Positions 37,157 through 45,350 of a stretch of DNA of 45,917 nucleotides are shown here, piece by piece. Under the pieces are notes generated by a model. That model did no database searches. It was not told the DNA's origin and saw nothing but the letters and a program-made list of their open reading frames with translations. Position 1 is the stretch's first letter; each line of letters opens with the position of its first letter. The DNA comes from a virus. The stretch spans positions 1-45,917 of the IMG/VR virus record IMGVR_UViG_3300032242_001593; one strand, written 5' to 3'. Made by a program: the position numbers and the translations under genes.

Positions 37157-39058
37157 ATGCCCACTAGACTTCCCACAATTTACCAGGACTTTATTCATAT
37201 TTCTCGTTATGCTCGTTATTCAGACGAACTAAAGCGTCGTGAGACATGGGACGAAACCGTTGGTAGATATATCGATTACTTCAAAAAAAGAACAAATAAC
37301 AATAAGAAAGTTCCGTGGGAAGAAATTCGTACCGCTATTTTAAATCTCGAAGTAATGCCATCAATGCGTTGCTTGATGACTGCTGGTCCCGCACTCGACA
37401 AGGATCAGGTCGCTGGTTATAATTGCTCTTATATTTCCATAGACTCTCCAAAGTCATTTGATGAGATCATGTATATTCTCATGTGTGGAACTGGTGTTGG
37501 TTTCTCTGTTGAATCCAGATACACAAGTAAACTTCCTGAAGTGCCTGATGAATTGCACGATACAGACACAACAATCGTATTTAAAGACTCTAAGATTGGT
37601 TGGGCAACAGGATTCAGAGAGTGGATCTCACTTCTGTATTCGGGAAAGATTGCTAAGTGGGATGTTTCAAAAGTACGTCCAGCAGGCGCTCGTCTAAAGT
37701 CATTTGGCGGCCGCGCTTCTGGTCCTGAACCATTAGTAGACTTGCTTAAGTTTACATTAAACATTTTTCAAAAAGCACACGGTCGCAAGTTGACCACATT
37801 AGAGTGTCATGACATCGTATGTAAGATTGCTGATATTGTGGTGTGTGGCGGCGTTCGTCGTTCTGCATTAATCTCACTGTCTGATTTGAATGATGACCAC
37901 ATTCGTAATGCAAAAGCAGGTAATTGGTGGTTGGCAGATGGCCAACGTGCGCTTGCCAATAACTCAGCTGTATATGAACAGAAACCAGACATGGAGACGT
38001 TCTTAACCGAATGGGTTGCACTCTACAAGTCGAAGTCTGGTGAGCGTGGAATGTTCTCTCGCCAAGCATCACAGGCTGCAGCAGCCAAATACGGCCGTCG
38101 TGATCCGAAGGCAGAATACGGAACAAACCCATGTTCCGAAATTATTCTCCGACCATATCAGTTCTGCAATTTATCAGAAGTTGTGGTTCGCGCAGAGGAC
38201 AATTTGGAATCCCTGACTCGCAAAGCAAGAATTGCCACAATTCTAGGAACATTGCAATCAACACTTTCGGATTTTCGTTACATTAATAAGAAATGGAAGA
38301 ACAACACCGAAGAAGAAAGATTGCTCGGTGTTTCTCTTACTGGTATATGCGATCACGAAGTATTAAATGGTAAAAACTTAGGAAAAAGTCCAGTAGACCT
38401 TGCAGATTGGTTAAAGACATTACGCGAATCGTGTGTCAAGACTAATCAGGAGTTTGCCAAGATTCTTGGTGTTCCTGAGTCTGCTGCTGTTACTTGCGTG
38501 AAGCCTTCTGGTACCGTATCACAGTTGGTCGATTCTGCATCAGGTATTCACCCACGTTACGCCAAATACTATATTCGTCGTGTTCGTGCCGATAAGAAAG
38601 ATCCTCTCGCTGATTTCATGATTAAAAATGGTTATCAGGCAGAAGAAGATTTCTACGGAAAGAGCAACTGGGTATTCAGCTTTCCAATGAAGGCACCAGA
38701 AGGCGCAATGTTAACTAAAGATGTTTCTGCAATCAAGCAACTTGAATTATGGCAGGTCTATCAGGATCATTGGTGCGAACATAAGCCATCGATCACAGTA
38801 TTCGTCGGTGAAGATGAATGGTTAGAAGTCGGCACATGGGTATACAAAAATATGTCCACACTCTCAGGTGTTTCTTTCCTACCTAGAGATACTGGTTCTT
38901 ATCGTCAGGCTCCATATGAGGAAATCGATGAGACTAAGTATAACGAACTACTTGCTACGCAAAATGTTTCCATAGACTGGACTAAGTTCATGGAAGAAAC
39001 TGATACGACAACAAGCACTAAAGAGTTGGCTTGTTCGGCAGGTGTTTGTGAAATATAA
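37157..39058 (+). CDS. nrdJ: Adenosylcobalamin-dependent class II ribonucleotide reductase
   Basis: 633 residues, single-chain class II enzyme resembling the monomeric triphosphate reductase type. Landmarks are N-C-S-Y-I (first redox Cys, about 94), C-G-T-G-V-G-F-S-V (about 110-118), G-G-V-R-R-S-A-L (about 233-240), the catalytic N-P-C-S-E-I (about 324-329), P-S-G-T-V-S-Q-L (about 452-459) and a C-terminal redox pair C626...C631 in C-S-A-G-V-C-E-I. It reduces ribonucleotides to deoxyribonucleotides and needs coenzyme B12 from the host. Works alongside ThyX. No class I NrdA/B is present in the window. Confidence 0.94.
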   Translation: MPTRLPTIYQDFIHISRYARYSDELKRRETWDETVGRYIDYFKKRTNNNKKVPWEEIRTAILNLEVMPSMRCLMTAGPALDKDQVAGYNCSYISIDSPKSFDEIMYILMCGTGVGFSVESRYTSKLPEVPDELHDTDTTIVFKDSKIGWATGFREWISLLYSGKIAKWDVSKVRPAGARLKSFGGRASGPEPLVDLLKFTLNIFQKAHGRKLTTLECHDIVCKIADIVVCGGVRRSALISLSDLNDDHIRNAKAGNWWLADGQRALANNSAVYEQKPDMETFLTEWVALYKSKSGERGMFSRQASQAAAAKYGRRDPKAEYGTNPCSEIILRPYQFCNLSEVVVRAEDNLESLTRKARIATILGTLQSTLSDFRYINKKWKNNTEEERLLGVSLTGICDHEVLNGKNLGKSPVDLADWLKTLRESCVKTNQEFAKILGVPESAAVTCVKPSGTVSQLVDSASGIHPRYAKYYIRRVRADKKDPLADFMIKNGYQAEEDFYGKSNWVFSFPMKAPEGAMLTKDVSAIKQLELWQVYQDHWCEHKPSITVFVGEDEWLEVGTWVYKNMSTLSGVSFLPRDTGSYRQAPYEEIDETKYNELLATQNVSIDWTKFMEETDTTTSTKELACSAGVCEI

Positions 39059-39078
39059 CAACAAAAAAGGATCAAACC

Positions 39079-39267
39079 ATGTCAGAGAAACACGTAAATG
39101 GAGAATGTTCTAGTTGTGAATCGACATTTCATGTTGCATACGTTGAAGAACTAGTATCTTCGGATCTTCCCGAGCACTGCCCTTTTTGCGGTGATCGGAT
39201 TGAAGATGTATCAGAGTCATATATAGAGGATGATTCTGATGAAGAGGATACTGGAGAATGGGAATAG
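39079..39267 (+). CDS. Small zinc-ribbon protein
   Basis: 62 residues with two Cys pairs, C-S-S-C (11-14) and C-P-F-C-G (about 35-39), separated by about 20 residues: a zinc-ribbon of the rubredoxin-like kind. The C-terminus is a very acidic tail (E-D-D-S-D-E-E-D). Proteins of this sort occur in many T4-like phages near nrd genes; possible roles are transcription or protein contacts, none shown. Ribosome site AAAGGATC; overlaps the next gene by 10 bases. Confidence 0.75.
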   Translation: MSEKHVNGECSSCESTFHVAYVEELVSSDLPEHCPFCGDRIEDVSESYIEDDSDEEDTGEWE

Positions 39268-39698
39268 CGTGGACATATAATGGAAAAGAATTTACCGAGG
39301 ACATGATTGGTGAAAATTATGGTTTTGTTTACCTGATCACCAATCTCTCCTCTGGTAGAAAATATATTGGCAAAAAACTGTTTTATTCTGCAAAGACAAA
39401 GCAGGTTAATAAAAAGAAGAAAAAATTCAAAGTTGCCAGCAATTGGCAAACATACTTTGGATCCAGTGAAATTCTCCTAAAAGATGTTATAATGGAGGGA
39501 GAAGAAAATTTCTCCAGAGAGATAATACATCTTTGCAGAAGTAAAGGTGAGTGTAGTTACCTGGAAACTAAAGAACAATTCCAAAGATCGGTTTTGGAAA
39601 GTGATGATTACTACAATACATGGATTATGTGTCGAGTAAGAAAATCACACATCAAGGATTATAATGCTAGAGTGTCTAAGACAAATTCAAGACCGTGA
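39258..39698 (+). CDS. GIY-YIG-like putative endonuclease
   Basis: 146 residues. G-F-V-Y-L-I-T-N (about 22-29) and R-K-Y-I-G-K-K (about 34-40) form the two strands of a GIY-YIG domain in a common phage variant (F-V-Y ... Y-I-G). S-N-W-Q-T-Y-F-G-S-S (about 62-71) supplies the mid-domain block, and N-F-S-R-E-I-I (about 85-91) and E-T-K-E-Q (about 102-106) include possible catalytic Arg and Glu. It is a conserved single-domain phage protein rather than an obvious mobile homing gene, as no intron is visible nearby. Overlaps both neighbours. Confidence 0.75.
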   Translation: MGIAWTYNGKEFTEDMIGENYGFVYLITNLSSGRKYIGKKLFYSAKTKQVNKKKKKFKVASNWQTYFGSSEILLKDVIMEGEENFSREIIHLCRSKGECSYLETKEQFQRSVLESDDYYNTWIMCRVRKSHIKDYNARVSKTNSRP

Positions 39699-40035
39699 TT
39701 TCGATATGATATCCTTCGTTGAAGGAGAAAACGATGTGATAAAGATTATTGGTAGTAATTATGAAGATAGTGGTGAAAAATTAGGAGGCTCAGAATTAGG
39801 CGATTCATATCATATCGTACTATTTCGAGACAGCAAAACTGATTCAGAAAAATATGATGATTTTGAAACCTTTGATGCCATTCTAGGTGATCCTTTGGAA
39901 TACATTTCTGGATTATTACCAAAATCAATTTATGGTATAGTTGCCAAAAGAACTACTACATCTGGTACATTTATCAATAAGATACTTGACAATATCAGAG
40001 AAATGGAGTATACTGTAACAGTATTTTCAAAATAA
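39664..40035 (+). CDS. Hypothetical protein
   Basis: 123 residues, acidic, with no recognisable family. ATG 39664 is preferred since AAGGA lies 5 bases upstream; ATG 39706 is an alternative. Pattern: I-S-F-V-E-G-E-N-D-V-I (about 16-26), S-Y-H-I-V-L-F-R (about 48-55), Y-G-I-V-A-K-R-T-T (about 90-98), a likely alpha/beta fold. No membrane part. Overlaps the GIY-YIG-like gene by 35 bases; the RNase H gene follows 9 bases later, suggesting one operon. Confidence 0.55.
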   Translation: MLECLRQIQDRDFDMISFVEGENDVIKIIGSNYEDSGEKLGGSELGDSYHIVLFRDSKTDSEKYDDFETFDAILGDPLEYISGLLPKSIYGIVAKRTTTSGTFINKILDNIREMEYTVTVFSK

Positions 40036-40044
40036 AGCACTCTA

Positions 40045-40908
40045 ATGATTTTAGTCGATCTCAACCAAGTCCTTCTCTCTGGACTTATGGCACAAATGTC
40101 CTCTCAAAAAGATTTTAAGTTGGACGAGAACCTTGTTCGTCACATGGTTCTGAATACTCTCCGAAATAACATCAAGACGTTCCGTAAAGACTATGGTGAC
40201 GTTGTTCTCTGTTGTGACAATCGTAAGTATTGGCGCAAAGAAATTTTCCCCTTCTACAAGGCCGGCCGAAAGAAGGCTCGCGAAAAGTCCGATCTAGACT
40301 GGCACTTAATTTTCGATATTCTTGGTATCATTAAGCAAGAACTGAAAGAAAACTTTCCATATAAGGTGATTGACGTTGAAGGTGCGGAAGCTGACGATAT
40401 TATTGGTACTCTTGTTCCTCGCTATGCTATGTCTGAAAACATTCTCATTCTTTCGAGTGATGGAGACTTCATACAATTACAACAATATGGTTTTAACTCT
40501 AACTTTAAAGTTTCCCAGTTTAACCCAGCACTAAAGAAGTTTGTAATCTCTGAAAATCCTTTGATGGATCTTAAAGAGAAGATTATCCGCGGTGACAAGG
40601 GTGATGGTATTCCAAATATCTTTTCTCCATCTGATTGCTTTGTCCGTGAACTAAGGCAAAAGTCTATCTCAAAAGGCAAGCTTGAAGAACTGATGAAAGA
40701 AAATTATGACCAATGGGCAGATGATGCCGCCAAAGCAGGTTATGTTCGTAATCAGATGCTAATCGACCTCAGGCATATTCCTTCAGAGATTAAAAATAAC
40801 ATCATAAATACTTTTGATGAATTGAAACCTGCATCAAAGCAAAAGATGCTTAACTACTTTATTGACAAGAGATTGAAAAATCTAATGGAAGTAATTGAGG
40901 AATTTTAA
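40045..40908 (+). CDS. rnh: T4-type RNase H (FEN-1-like 5' nuclease)
   Basis: 287 residues. Removes RNA primers and flaps from Okazaki fragments. Acidic metal-binding residues are in I-L-V-D-L-N (2-7), V-L-C-C-D-N-R-K-Y-W-R (about 54-64), E-G-A-E-A-D-D-I-I-G-T-L (about 113-124) and L-S-S-D-G-D-F-I-Q-L (about 137-146), followed by the helix-hairpin region R-G-D-K-G-D-G-I-P-N (about 181-190). Very close in form to T4 Rnh. The stop and next ATG overlap (TAATG). Confidence 0.94.
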   Translation: MILVDLNQVLLSGLMAQMSSQKDFKLDENLVRHMVLNTLRNNIKTFRKDYGDVVLCCDNRKYWRKEIFPFYKAGRKKAREKSDLDWHLIFDILGIIKQELKENFPYKVIDVEGAEADDIIGTLVPRYAMSENILILSSDGDFIQLQQYGFNSNFKVSQFNPALKKFVISENPLMDLKEKIIRGDKGDGIPNIFSPSDCFVRELRQKSISKGKLEELMKENYDQWADDAAKAGYVRNQMLIDLRHIPSEIKNNIINTFDELKPASKQKMLNYFIDKRLKNLMEVIEEF

Positions 40909-41336
40909 TGAAAAATGTATATGAAATTTTTGATGAGTTCGAAGAAGCAAAGAACAAAAAGCAAAAAATGAAAGTTCTTGAAAATAACCTTTCAACTTTA
41001 CTAGTCACCGTACTACAACTGACTTACCATCCGAATATTAAATGGAAGATCAGTGAAATGCCAGACAACTATAAAGTCCAAGAAGATTCTAAACTTCCAG
41101 GATTGTCTCGCTGCCAACTATCAACCGAAATTCGTAAGCTGTATATGTTCCAAGAAGGAAATCCCACAGCAGAATCATTAACTCTCCGCAAACAAAATGA
41201 ATTACTGATCCAGCTACTAGAGTCGCTGGAACCCCGTGAAGCCGAGGTCGTTATGGGTATTTTCAGGAAAGACCAAGGCGTCCAAGGCTTAGATTACAAA
41301 TTTGTAAAAGAAGCCTTTCCACAAATGCTACCATAA
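40908..41336 (+). CDS. Conserved helical phage protein (DUF6433-like)
   Basis: 142 residues, helical: V-Y-E-I-F-D-E-F-E-E-A-K (4-15), then L-T-Y-H-P-N-I-K-W (about 38-46), L-P-G-L-S-R-C-Q-L-S (about 64-73), and E-P-R-E-A-E-V-V-M-G-I (about 108-118). It resembles the DUF6433 family that sits next to rnh in many T4-like phages. Function unknown; location suggests a DNA metabolism or replisome-linked role. Coupled to rnh by a one-base stop/start overlap. Confidence 0.7.
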   Translation: MKNVYEIFDEFEEAKNKKQKMKVLENNLSTLLVTVLQLTYHPNIKWKISEMPDNYKVQEDSKLPGLSRCQLSTEIRKLYMFQEGNPTAESLTLRKQNELLIQLLESLEPREAEVVMGIFRKDQGVQGLDYKFVKEAFPQMLP

Positions 41337-41348
41337 CAGGAGAAACAA

Positions 41349-41531
41349 GTGTCGAAGTTTGCTGATAAGTTTCAGAAAGATTTTTATTTCGAAGAAGATG
41401 AAGATTCTGAAAATTTCTTTTTAGAAAAGCGTATGAGGAGAGATATTTCTCCAAAAAAAGAAAAAATACGCAAAAATGAAGAAATGCTTAAACAGTTACG
41501 CCGAGAAGATATGAAATACGGCGAAAAATAA
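41349..41531 (+). CDS. Small basic hypothetical protein (GTG start)
   Basis: 60 residues starting at GTG 41349, 12 bases after the previous stop and with AGGAGAAAC at good distance. An acidic patch F-E-E-D-E-D-S-E (13-20) is followed by a highly basic helix (M-R-R-D-I-S-P-K-K-E-K-I-R-K). No known family. Last gene of the primase-to-rnh run; a strong sigma-70-like promoter follows at 41554. Confidence 0.6.
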   Translation: MSKFADKFQKDFYFEEDEDSENFFLEKRMRRDISPKKEKIRKNEEMLKQLRREDMKYGEK

Positions 41532-41553
41532 TTGGTATAGATGAAAATAACGC

Positions 41554-41582
41554 TTGCCATTTGCAGAAAACTCCTGTATGAT
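41554..41582 (+). promoter_or_regulatory. Sigma-70-like promoter (TTGCCA-17-TATGAT)
   Basis: TTGCCA, exactly 17 bases, then TATGAT, in the 77-base gap before the gene at 41609. Together with flanking bases it shares CGCTTGxCA and CTCCTGTAxGAT, at identical spacing, with the promoter at 42809. This points to a recurring early-promoter class read by host RNA polymerase. Confidence 0.75.
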
Positions 41583-41608
41583 GGTCACGTTTTTGATGGT
41601 AATTTATT

Positions 41609-41950
41609 ATGATGATCTATACACGAATTCCAAAGCATAATCGCAGAAAAAAGAAAAAGGCAAAATCTGTCGCTCCTGTCAGTTATGCCCATATAACACT
41701 TTCAGGTAAACCTGTCAGTATTGATCGGCAAACTAAAGTTGTTGCTACCTACAAACCTTCTCCAGTTTTTCGTAGAGACGAACCTCGTATTCCTTCATTA
41801 AATAGTAATGTTGGTAATACCCATCGTAAAGAACCGATGAAATATACTGGTACTTTGATTAAAGGTATCGCTACGATGCACAAATCCAATGCGGTACCCG
41901 TAATCAACGAAGAAGAAATGATTTCCATTTCAAGGATGCGTCGTGGATAA
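41609..41950 (+). CDS. Small basic conserved phage protein
   Basis: 113 residues; ATG 41609 or 41612. The N-terminus is a Lys/Arg cluster (K-H-N-R-R-K-K-K-K-A-K), the middle is extended and Pro-rich, and the C-terminus carries K-E-P-M-K-Y-T-G-T (about 74-82) and M-H-K-S-N-A-V-P-V (about 89-97), a block I recall from diverse marine phages. It might be a DNA- or RNA-binding early protein. First gene after a strong promoter, so likely expressed early. Ends overlapping the AbrB-like gene by 8 bases. Confidence 0.7.
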   Translation: MMIYTRIPKHNRRKKKKAKSVAPVSYAHITLSGKPVSIDRQTKVVATYKPSPVFRRDEPRIPSLNSNVGNTHRKEPMKYTGTLIKGIATMHKSNAVPVINEEEMISISRMRRG

Positions 41951-42131
41951 CACAAAAAAGTATTATGCAAGAGTCGAGGACGCCAAAGATGGCTCAGGAG
42001 ATGCAATTTTAATCTTTCCTGACGATTTTGCAGAAGAATTTGGCTTACTCCTTGGCTCAAAAGTTGATTTGAGAGTAGAAAATGGCGATTTGATAATGAG
42101 AAAAGTTGATGAAAACGATAAAATTGTCTGA
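41943..42131 (+). CDS. AbrB/MazE-like DNA-binding protein (GTG start)
   Basis: 62 residues from GTG 41943 with AAGGA upstream. The sequence G-D-A-I-L-I-F-P-D-D-F-A-E-E-F-G-L (about 19-35), then G-S-K-V-D-L-R-V-E-N-G-D-L-I-M-R (about 38-53), is the swapped-hairpin AbrB/SpoVT/MazE pattern. Such proteins are dimeric transcription regulators or antitoxins. Here it overlaps, in a different frame, the start of the metallopeptidase-like gene, the arrangement of a coupled two-gene module. Regulator of the local promoter or antitoxin are both possible. Confidence 0.75.
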   Translation: MDNTKKYYARVEDAKDGSGDAILIFPDDFAEEFGLLLGSKVDLRVENGDLIMRKVDENDKIV

Positions 42132-42795
42132 AAATATACTTCTTTTCACTTTCGAGACGCAAAAAGAACTCGCTTTAACGTTTTTTCGTGTTCAGGAGTA
42201 CTATGAGTCACCATACAATGATCTTCACGGTAAGGAATTTTCTGTTTTTGATTTCCTAAAGACGATGATGAACGAAAAAGGCGAAATTGACTACTTTGCC
42301 AAATGGTGCGGATTCAATATTCCGGGTATTGTCATTAACAAATGGATAAATTCGTTAAAAGATTCACCAACTCCTTCGGAAAACATTTTTTGTGAAGAAA
42401 TTTACAAAAATGTTTCGTTGAAAAAGCCATTTTATGTTATTGGTGCTCTGGAAAAAGATAGTAAAACAATCGATCATGAAATTGCACACGCACTTTATTA
42501 TATGAATAAAGAATTTTATGAAAATATGGATATTTTGAATGATAAATTCCGTAAGAATTTTCCAAGAATATATAATTCAATGTCTAGTCATTTACGAAAG
42601 ATGGAATATCGCTCGGAAGTGATAAAAGATGAAATTCAAGCATATTTGTCATCCGAATCAAAAAAATATTTGGATGAGGAATTCAATTTTGATTGGAACG
42701 CCAAATCTAAATTAAAAAATACGTATAAATTCAATCACTTACGAAAAGAGTATGTCAAAGTGTTGCGTTTTTACAACACTTTTAAGTGGCAATAA
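42109..42795 (+). CDS. Putative zinc metallopeptidase (HEIAH)
   Basis: 228 residues from ATG 42109 (TTG 42106 adjoins). Central D-H-E-I-A-H-A-L (122-129) is a complete HExxH zinc site, and D-E-I-Q-A-Y-L (about 176-182) about 50 residues later could supply the third ligand, as in gluzincin-like enzymes. No signal peptide or membrane helix, so cytoplasmic. The gene begins inside the AbrB-like gene (23-base overlap). Substrate unknown; host-protein cleavage or a toxin-like role is speculation. A second, larger HExxH protein follows under its own promoter. Confidence 0.7.
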   Translation: MKTIKLSENILLFTFETQKELALTFFRVQEYYESPYNDLHGKEFSVFDFLKTMMNEKGEIDYFAKWCGFNIPGIVINKWINSLKDSPTPSENIFCEEIYKNVSLKKPFYVIGALEKDSKTIDHEIAHALYYMNKEFYENMDILNDKFRKNFPRIYNSMSSHLRKMEYRSEVIKDEIQAYLSSESKKYLDEEFNFDWNAKSKLKNTYKFNHLRKEYVKVLRFYNTFKWQ

Positions 42796-42808
42796 TTAGT
42801 CAAAGCGC

Positions 42809-42837
42809 TTGACACCAGCCTTGGCCTCCTGTAGGAT
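42809..42837 (+). promoter_or_regulatory. Sigma-70-like promoter (TTGACA-17-TAGGAT)
   Basis: Perfect -35 TTGACA, 17-base spacer, TAGGAT, 30 bases before the ATG at 42867. Shares CGCTTGxCA and CTCCTGTAxGAT at the same spacing with the promoter at 41554, while the 11 bases between them differ. Confidence 0.75.
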
Positions 42838-42866
42838 ACGCATACTGGTTAAACAACGGACAACCC

Positions 42867-45095
42867 ATGCAAGCTACTGAATCTAAATCGCTTATCCAAT
42901 CTAAATCACTTCTAGCCAAACTGATGGCTATGGAAAATATCACAATCGAACAACGTCCTGTACCCACGGCAATGTTTGACGTTAAGAACCGAATTTTGAC
43001 TATACCGGTTCTTGATGAAAAGATTTCTTCCGAACTTTATGACCTTTTCGTTGGTCATGAAGTCGCCCATGCGCTTTGGACTCCAATGGATGGTCTACTT
43101 AAAGCCCATGAGCAAAAAGTGTCTAAGGGTGTGACCAATTGCGTCGAGGATGCCCGCATTGAGCGTAAGATCAAGGTGAAATATCCTGGTCTCCGCAATT
43201 CGTTCACGAAAGCTTACCGTGAACTTATGAGCAAAAACTTTTTCAATACCGATGGTTACGATATTAATGATATGAATTTCATTGATCGTGCCAATTTGTA
43301 TTTCAAGTCCGGTGCTTCTCTCGGTATTGAGTTTACTCCCGAAGAGCGAGAATTGGTCAATGAGATTGGTTCGACCGAAACGTATGATGACGTTATCGAA
43401 GTTTCGAAAAAAATCTGTTCCTTTATGAAAGAACAATACGATCAGAGAGCACAAAATTCTGATAGTGAAGATGAGTCTGAAGATTTTGACTTTGATTTTG
43501 ATTCGAACGATTCTTCTCATTATAATTATGATGAAGATTACGATTCAGAAGATTCGGATGATTCTAACGGTTCAAATGCAGATTCTGATGACTATGATTC
43601 CGAAGAAACCGAAGATGGTGATTCATCGGAAGATTCTCAAGGCGAATTTGAGGACGATGGCGATTCTGAGTCCGACAGCGGCACAGGTGAAGCAACCAAT
43701 TCAAGTGGCCGTAAAGATTCTAACGCTAAACAGGCTGCCGGTTTTGTTGAATTCAACGAAGAAGATATTCGTTCGTACACCGATGAAGCATTAAAACAGA
43801 ATGAAAGTATGTTATTTGCCGCCAATAGTCAGCAAATCAATTATGCTAATATTCCTCAGTTTGATTTGAACAATCATATTGTCGATCATAAGTATTTGTA
43901 TAAAAAGTATCGTGAGGATAGTGATCTTGAATTTGCCGTTGACCGTGAAGGCTTCCAAAAAATTCGCAAAGACACAAGCAAGATTGTTTCTTTCCTTGCG
44001 AAAGAATTTGAGTTACGCAAAAATGCCGATCAACTAAAACGCGCATCAACGGCTAAAACCGGCGACTTAAATATGTCAAAGATTTTCTCATATCAATTCA
44101 ATGAGGACATTTTCAAAAAGATTACTGTTCTTCCCGGTGGTAAATCTCACGGCCTCGTCATGTTCCTTGACTGGTCTGGTTCAATGAACAATCATATGCC
44201 CAACACAGTCAAGCAGCTCATTTCGATTGTGATGTTCTGTAAAAAAGTCAATATTCCTTTTGAAGTGTATTGCTTCTCTGAGTCTGGTCCAAATGAACCA
44301 CATAGACCGACTCCTAAAGATGGCGACCTTGGCATGGATGCTTTCTTTCTACTAAACATTCTTTCAAGCCGTATGTCGGCCAGCGAATTTACTTTTGCTG
44401 CGTCTGCACTAGTTTATATTTCTAGTCCGAATCGCCGTTATTCTTCCTGTCCTCATTGGTTCATGCTTGGCTCTACTCCGTTCAACGAAGCAATTATTTC
44501 TGCGATGGACATTGTTCCTGCCTTTCAGGCCAAATACAAACTTCAAATAGTGAACACGGTATTCTTGACCGATGGTGAGGCCAATCAATGTCGGACAATT
44601 TATCGCAAAGATATTATCACCGGCAATCTTGGACATGATTATTGCGCTGATAATTACAAGCGGCGTTTAATTGTTCGTGATCCTATCACTAGAAATGAAG
44701 TTACTGTTCGTAATTTGTATGATCGCGGCGCTTTGACCGCAGGCTTAATCAAATTGTTAAAAATGCGTACTGATTGCAATGTGGTTGGTTTCTATCTCTT
44801 ATCTTCACGCGATTTTCGTCGTGAGATGTATCAATGGTTTCCGCATAATAAACAAATTGATATGCGTGCCAAGTTCCGCAAAGAAAAGTTTGCAATTGTC
44901 AAGTCCGCTGGTTTTGATGAATACTATCTGATGCGTTCAGAAGGTCACTCATTAGATAACCTAAACGAAGATGAAGATTTTGTGGTTGAAGAAGGTGCAA
45001 CTACTCGAAAGCTAGTTAACGCCTTCTCTAAATACACCAGTAATCGTCTTGCGAACCGAGTGGTTCTCAATCGATTTGTTGGAATGATTGCGTAA
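42867..45095 (+). CDS. CobT-like VWA-domain metallopeptidase
   Basis: 742 residues. N-terminal zinc-type H-E-V-A-H-A-L-W (64-71), then V-E-D-A-R-I-E-R (about 92-99), as in CobT-like proteins. Residues about 195-295 form a very acidic, Ser/Asp/Glu-rich linker. The C-terminal half is a von Willebrand A domain with MIDAS D435-W-S-G-S and a later T-D-G-E (about 570). Such VWA proteins work with a MoxR/CobS-type AAA+ ATPase, which is probably encoded outside the window. In bacteria CobT/CobS insert cobalt in B12 synthesis; in phages the role is unknown and may be remodelling or proteolysis. Confidence 0.85.
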   Translation: MQATESKSLIQSKSLLAKLMAMENITIEQRPVPTAMFDVKNRILTIPVLDEKISSELYDLFVGHEVAHALWTPMDGLLKAHEQKVSKGVTNCVEDARIERKIKVKYPGLRNSFTKAYRELMSKNFFNTDGYDINDMNFIDRANLYFKSGASLGIEFTPEERELVNEIGSTETYDDVIEVSKKICSFMKEQYDQRAQNSDSEDESEDFDFDFDSNDSSHYNYDEDYDSEDSDDSNGSNADSDDYDSEETEDGDSSEDSQGEFEDDGDSESDSGTGEATNSSGRKDSNAKQAAGFVEFNEEDIRSYTDEALKQNESMLFAANSQQINYANIPQFDLNNHIVDHKYLYKKYREDSDLEFAVDREGFQKIRKDTSKIVSFLAKEFELRKNADQLKRASTAKTGDLNMSKIFSYQFNEDIFKKITVLPGGKSHGLVMFLDWSGSMNNHMPNTVKQLISIVMFCKKVNIPFEVYCFSESGPNEPHRPTPKDGDLGMDAFFLLNILSSRMSASEFTFAASALVYISSPNRRYSSCPHWFMLGSTPFNEAIISAMDIVPAFQAKYKLQIVNTVFLTDGEANQCRTIYRKDIITGNLGHDYCADNYKRRLIVRDPITRNEVTVRNLYDRGALTAGLIKLLKMRTDCNVVGFYLLSSRDFRREMYQWFPHNKQIDMRAKFRKEKFAIVKSAGFDEYYLMRSEGHSLDNLNEDEDFVVEEGATTRKLVNAFSKYTSNRLANRVVLNRFVGMIA

Positions 45096-45106
45096 GAGTA
45101 AATACA

Positions 45107-45304
45107 ATGACATATTTTAATATCAGAAATAACATACCCTACAAAGTTCTAGTAGAAAAGAATCTGTCTGGTTATGGTTATACAGTACAATGTTTTGAAA
45201 ACGATAAGATGGTTGCCACGACGGTGGTAGATGATGTGTCGATTGCAAATAGTATTGCCGAAAGTTTTGTTGGTCCATCAGAACCCCAATTATTGATAGG
45301 ATAA
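45107..45304 (+). CDS. Small hypothetical protein
   Basis: 65 residues, with Y-K-V-L-V-E-K-N-L-S-G-Y-G-Y-T-V-Q-C-F-E-N-D (about 12-33) suggesting a small beta sheet and I-A-N-S-I-A-E-S-F (about 46-54) a helix. No family recognised. ATG 45107 lies 11 bases after the preceding stop, with AAGAGTAAA upstream. The stop is followed at once by a TATAAATA late promoter box. Confidence 0.6.
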   Translation: MTYFNIRNNIPYKVLVEKNLSGYGYTVQCFENDKMVATTVVDDVSIANSIAESFVGPSEPQLLIG

Positions 45305-45306
45305 CT

Positions 45307-45314
45307 TATAAATA
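45307..45314 (+). promoter_or_regulatory. T4-type late promoter box TATAAATA
   Basis: Exact TATAAATA 36 bases before the small gene at 45351, the same spacing class as the boxes at 22218 and 32979. Confidence 0.6.
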
Positions 45315-45350
45315 AACCTGCTCGTTAACTTACATCGAAGGAGTATCTTT

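Noticed and set aside
39258-39698. GIY-YIG-like gene as a mobile homing endonuclease
   Set aside because: No intron or interrupted gene is visible beside it, it overlaps both neighbours tightly, and similar single-domain proteins are fixed genes in T4-like phages.
43465-43794. Open frames in both strands across the acidic linker of the CobT-like gene
   Set aside because: The repeated GAT/GAA/TCT codons of the Asp/Glu/Ser linker keep other frames open. The translations are low-complexity Ile/Met/Thr runs.
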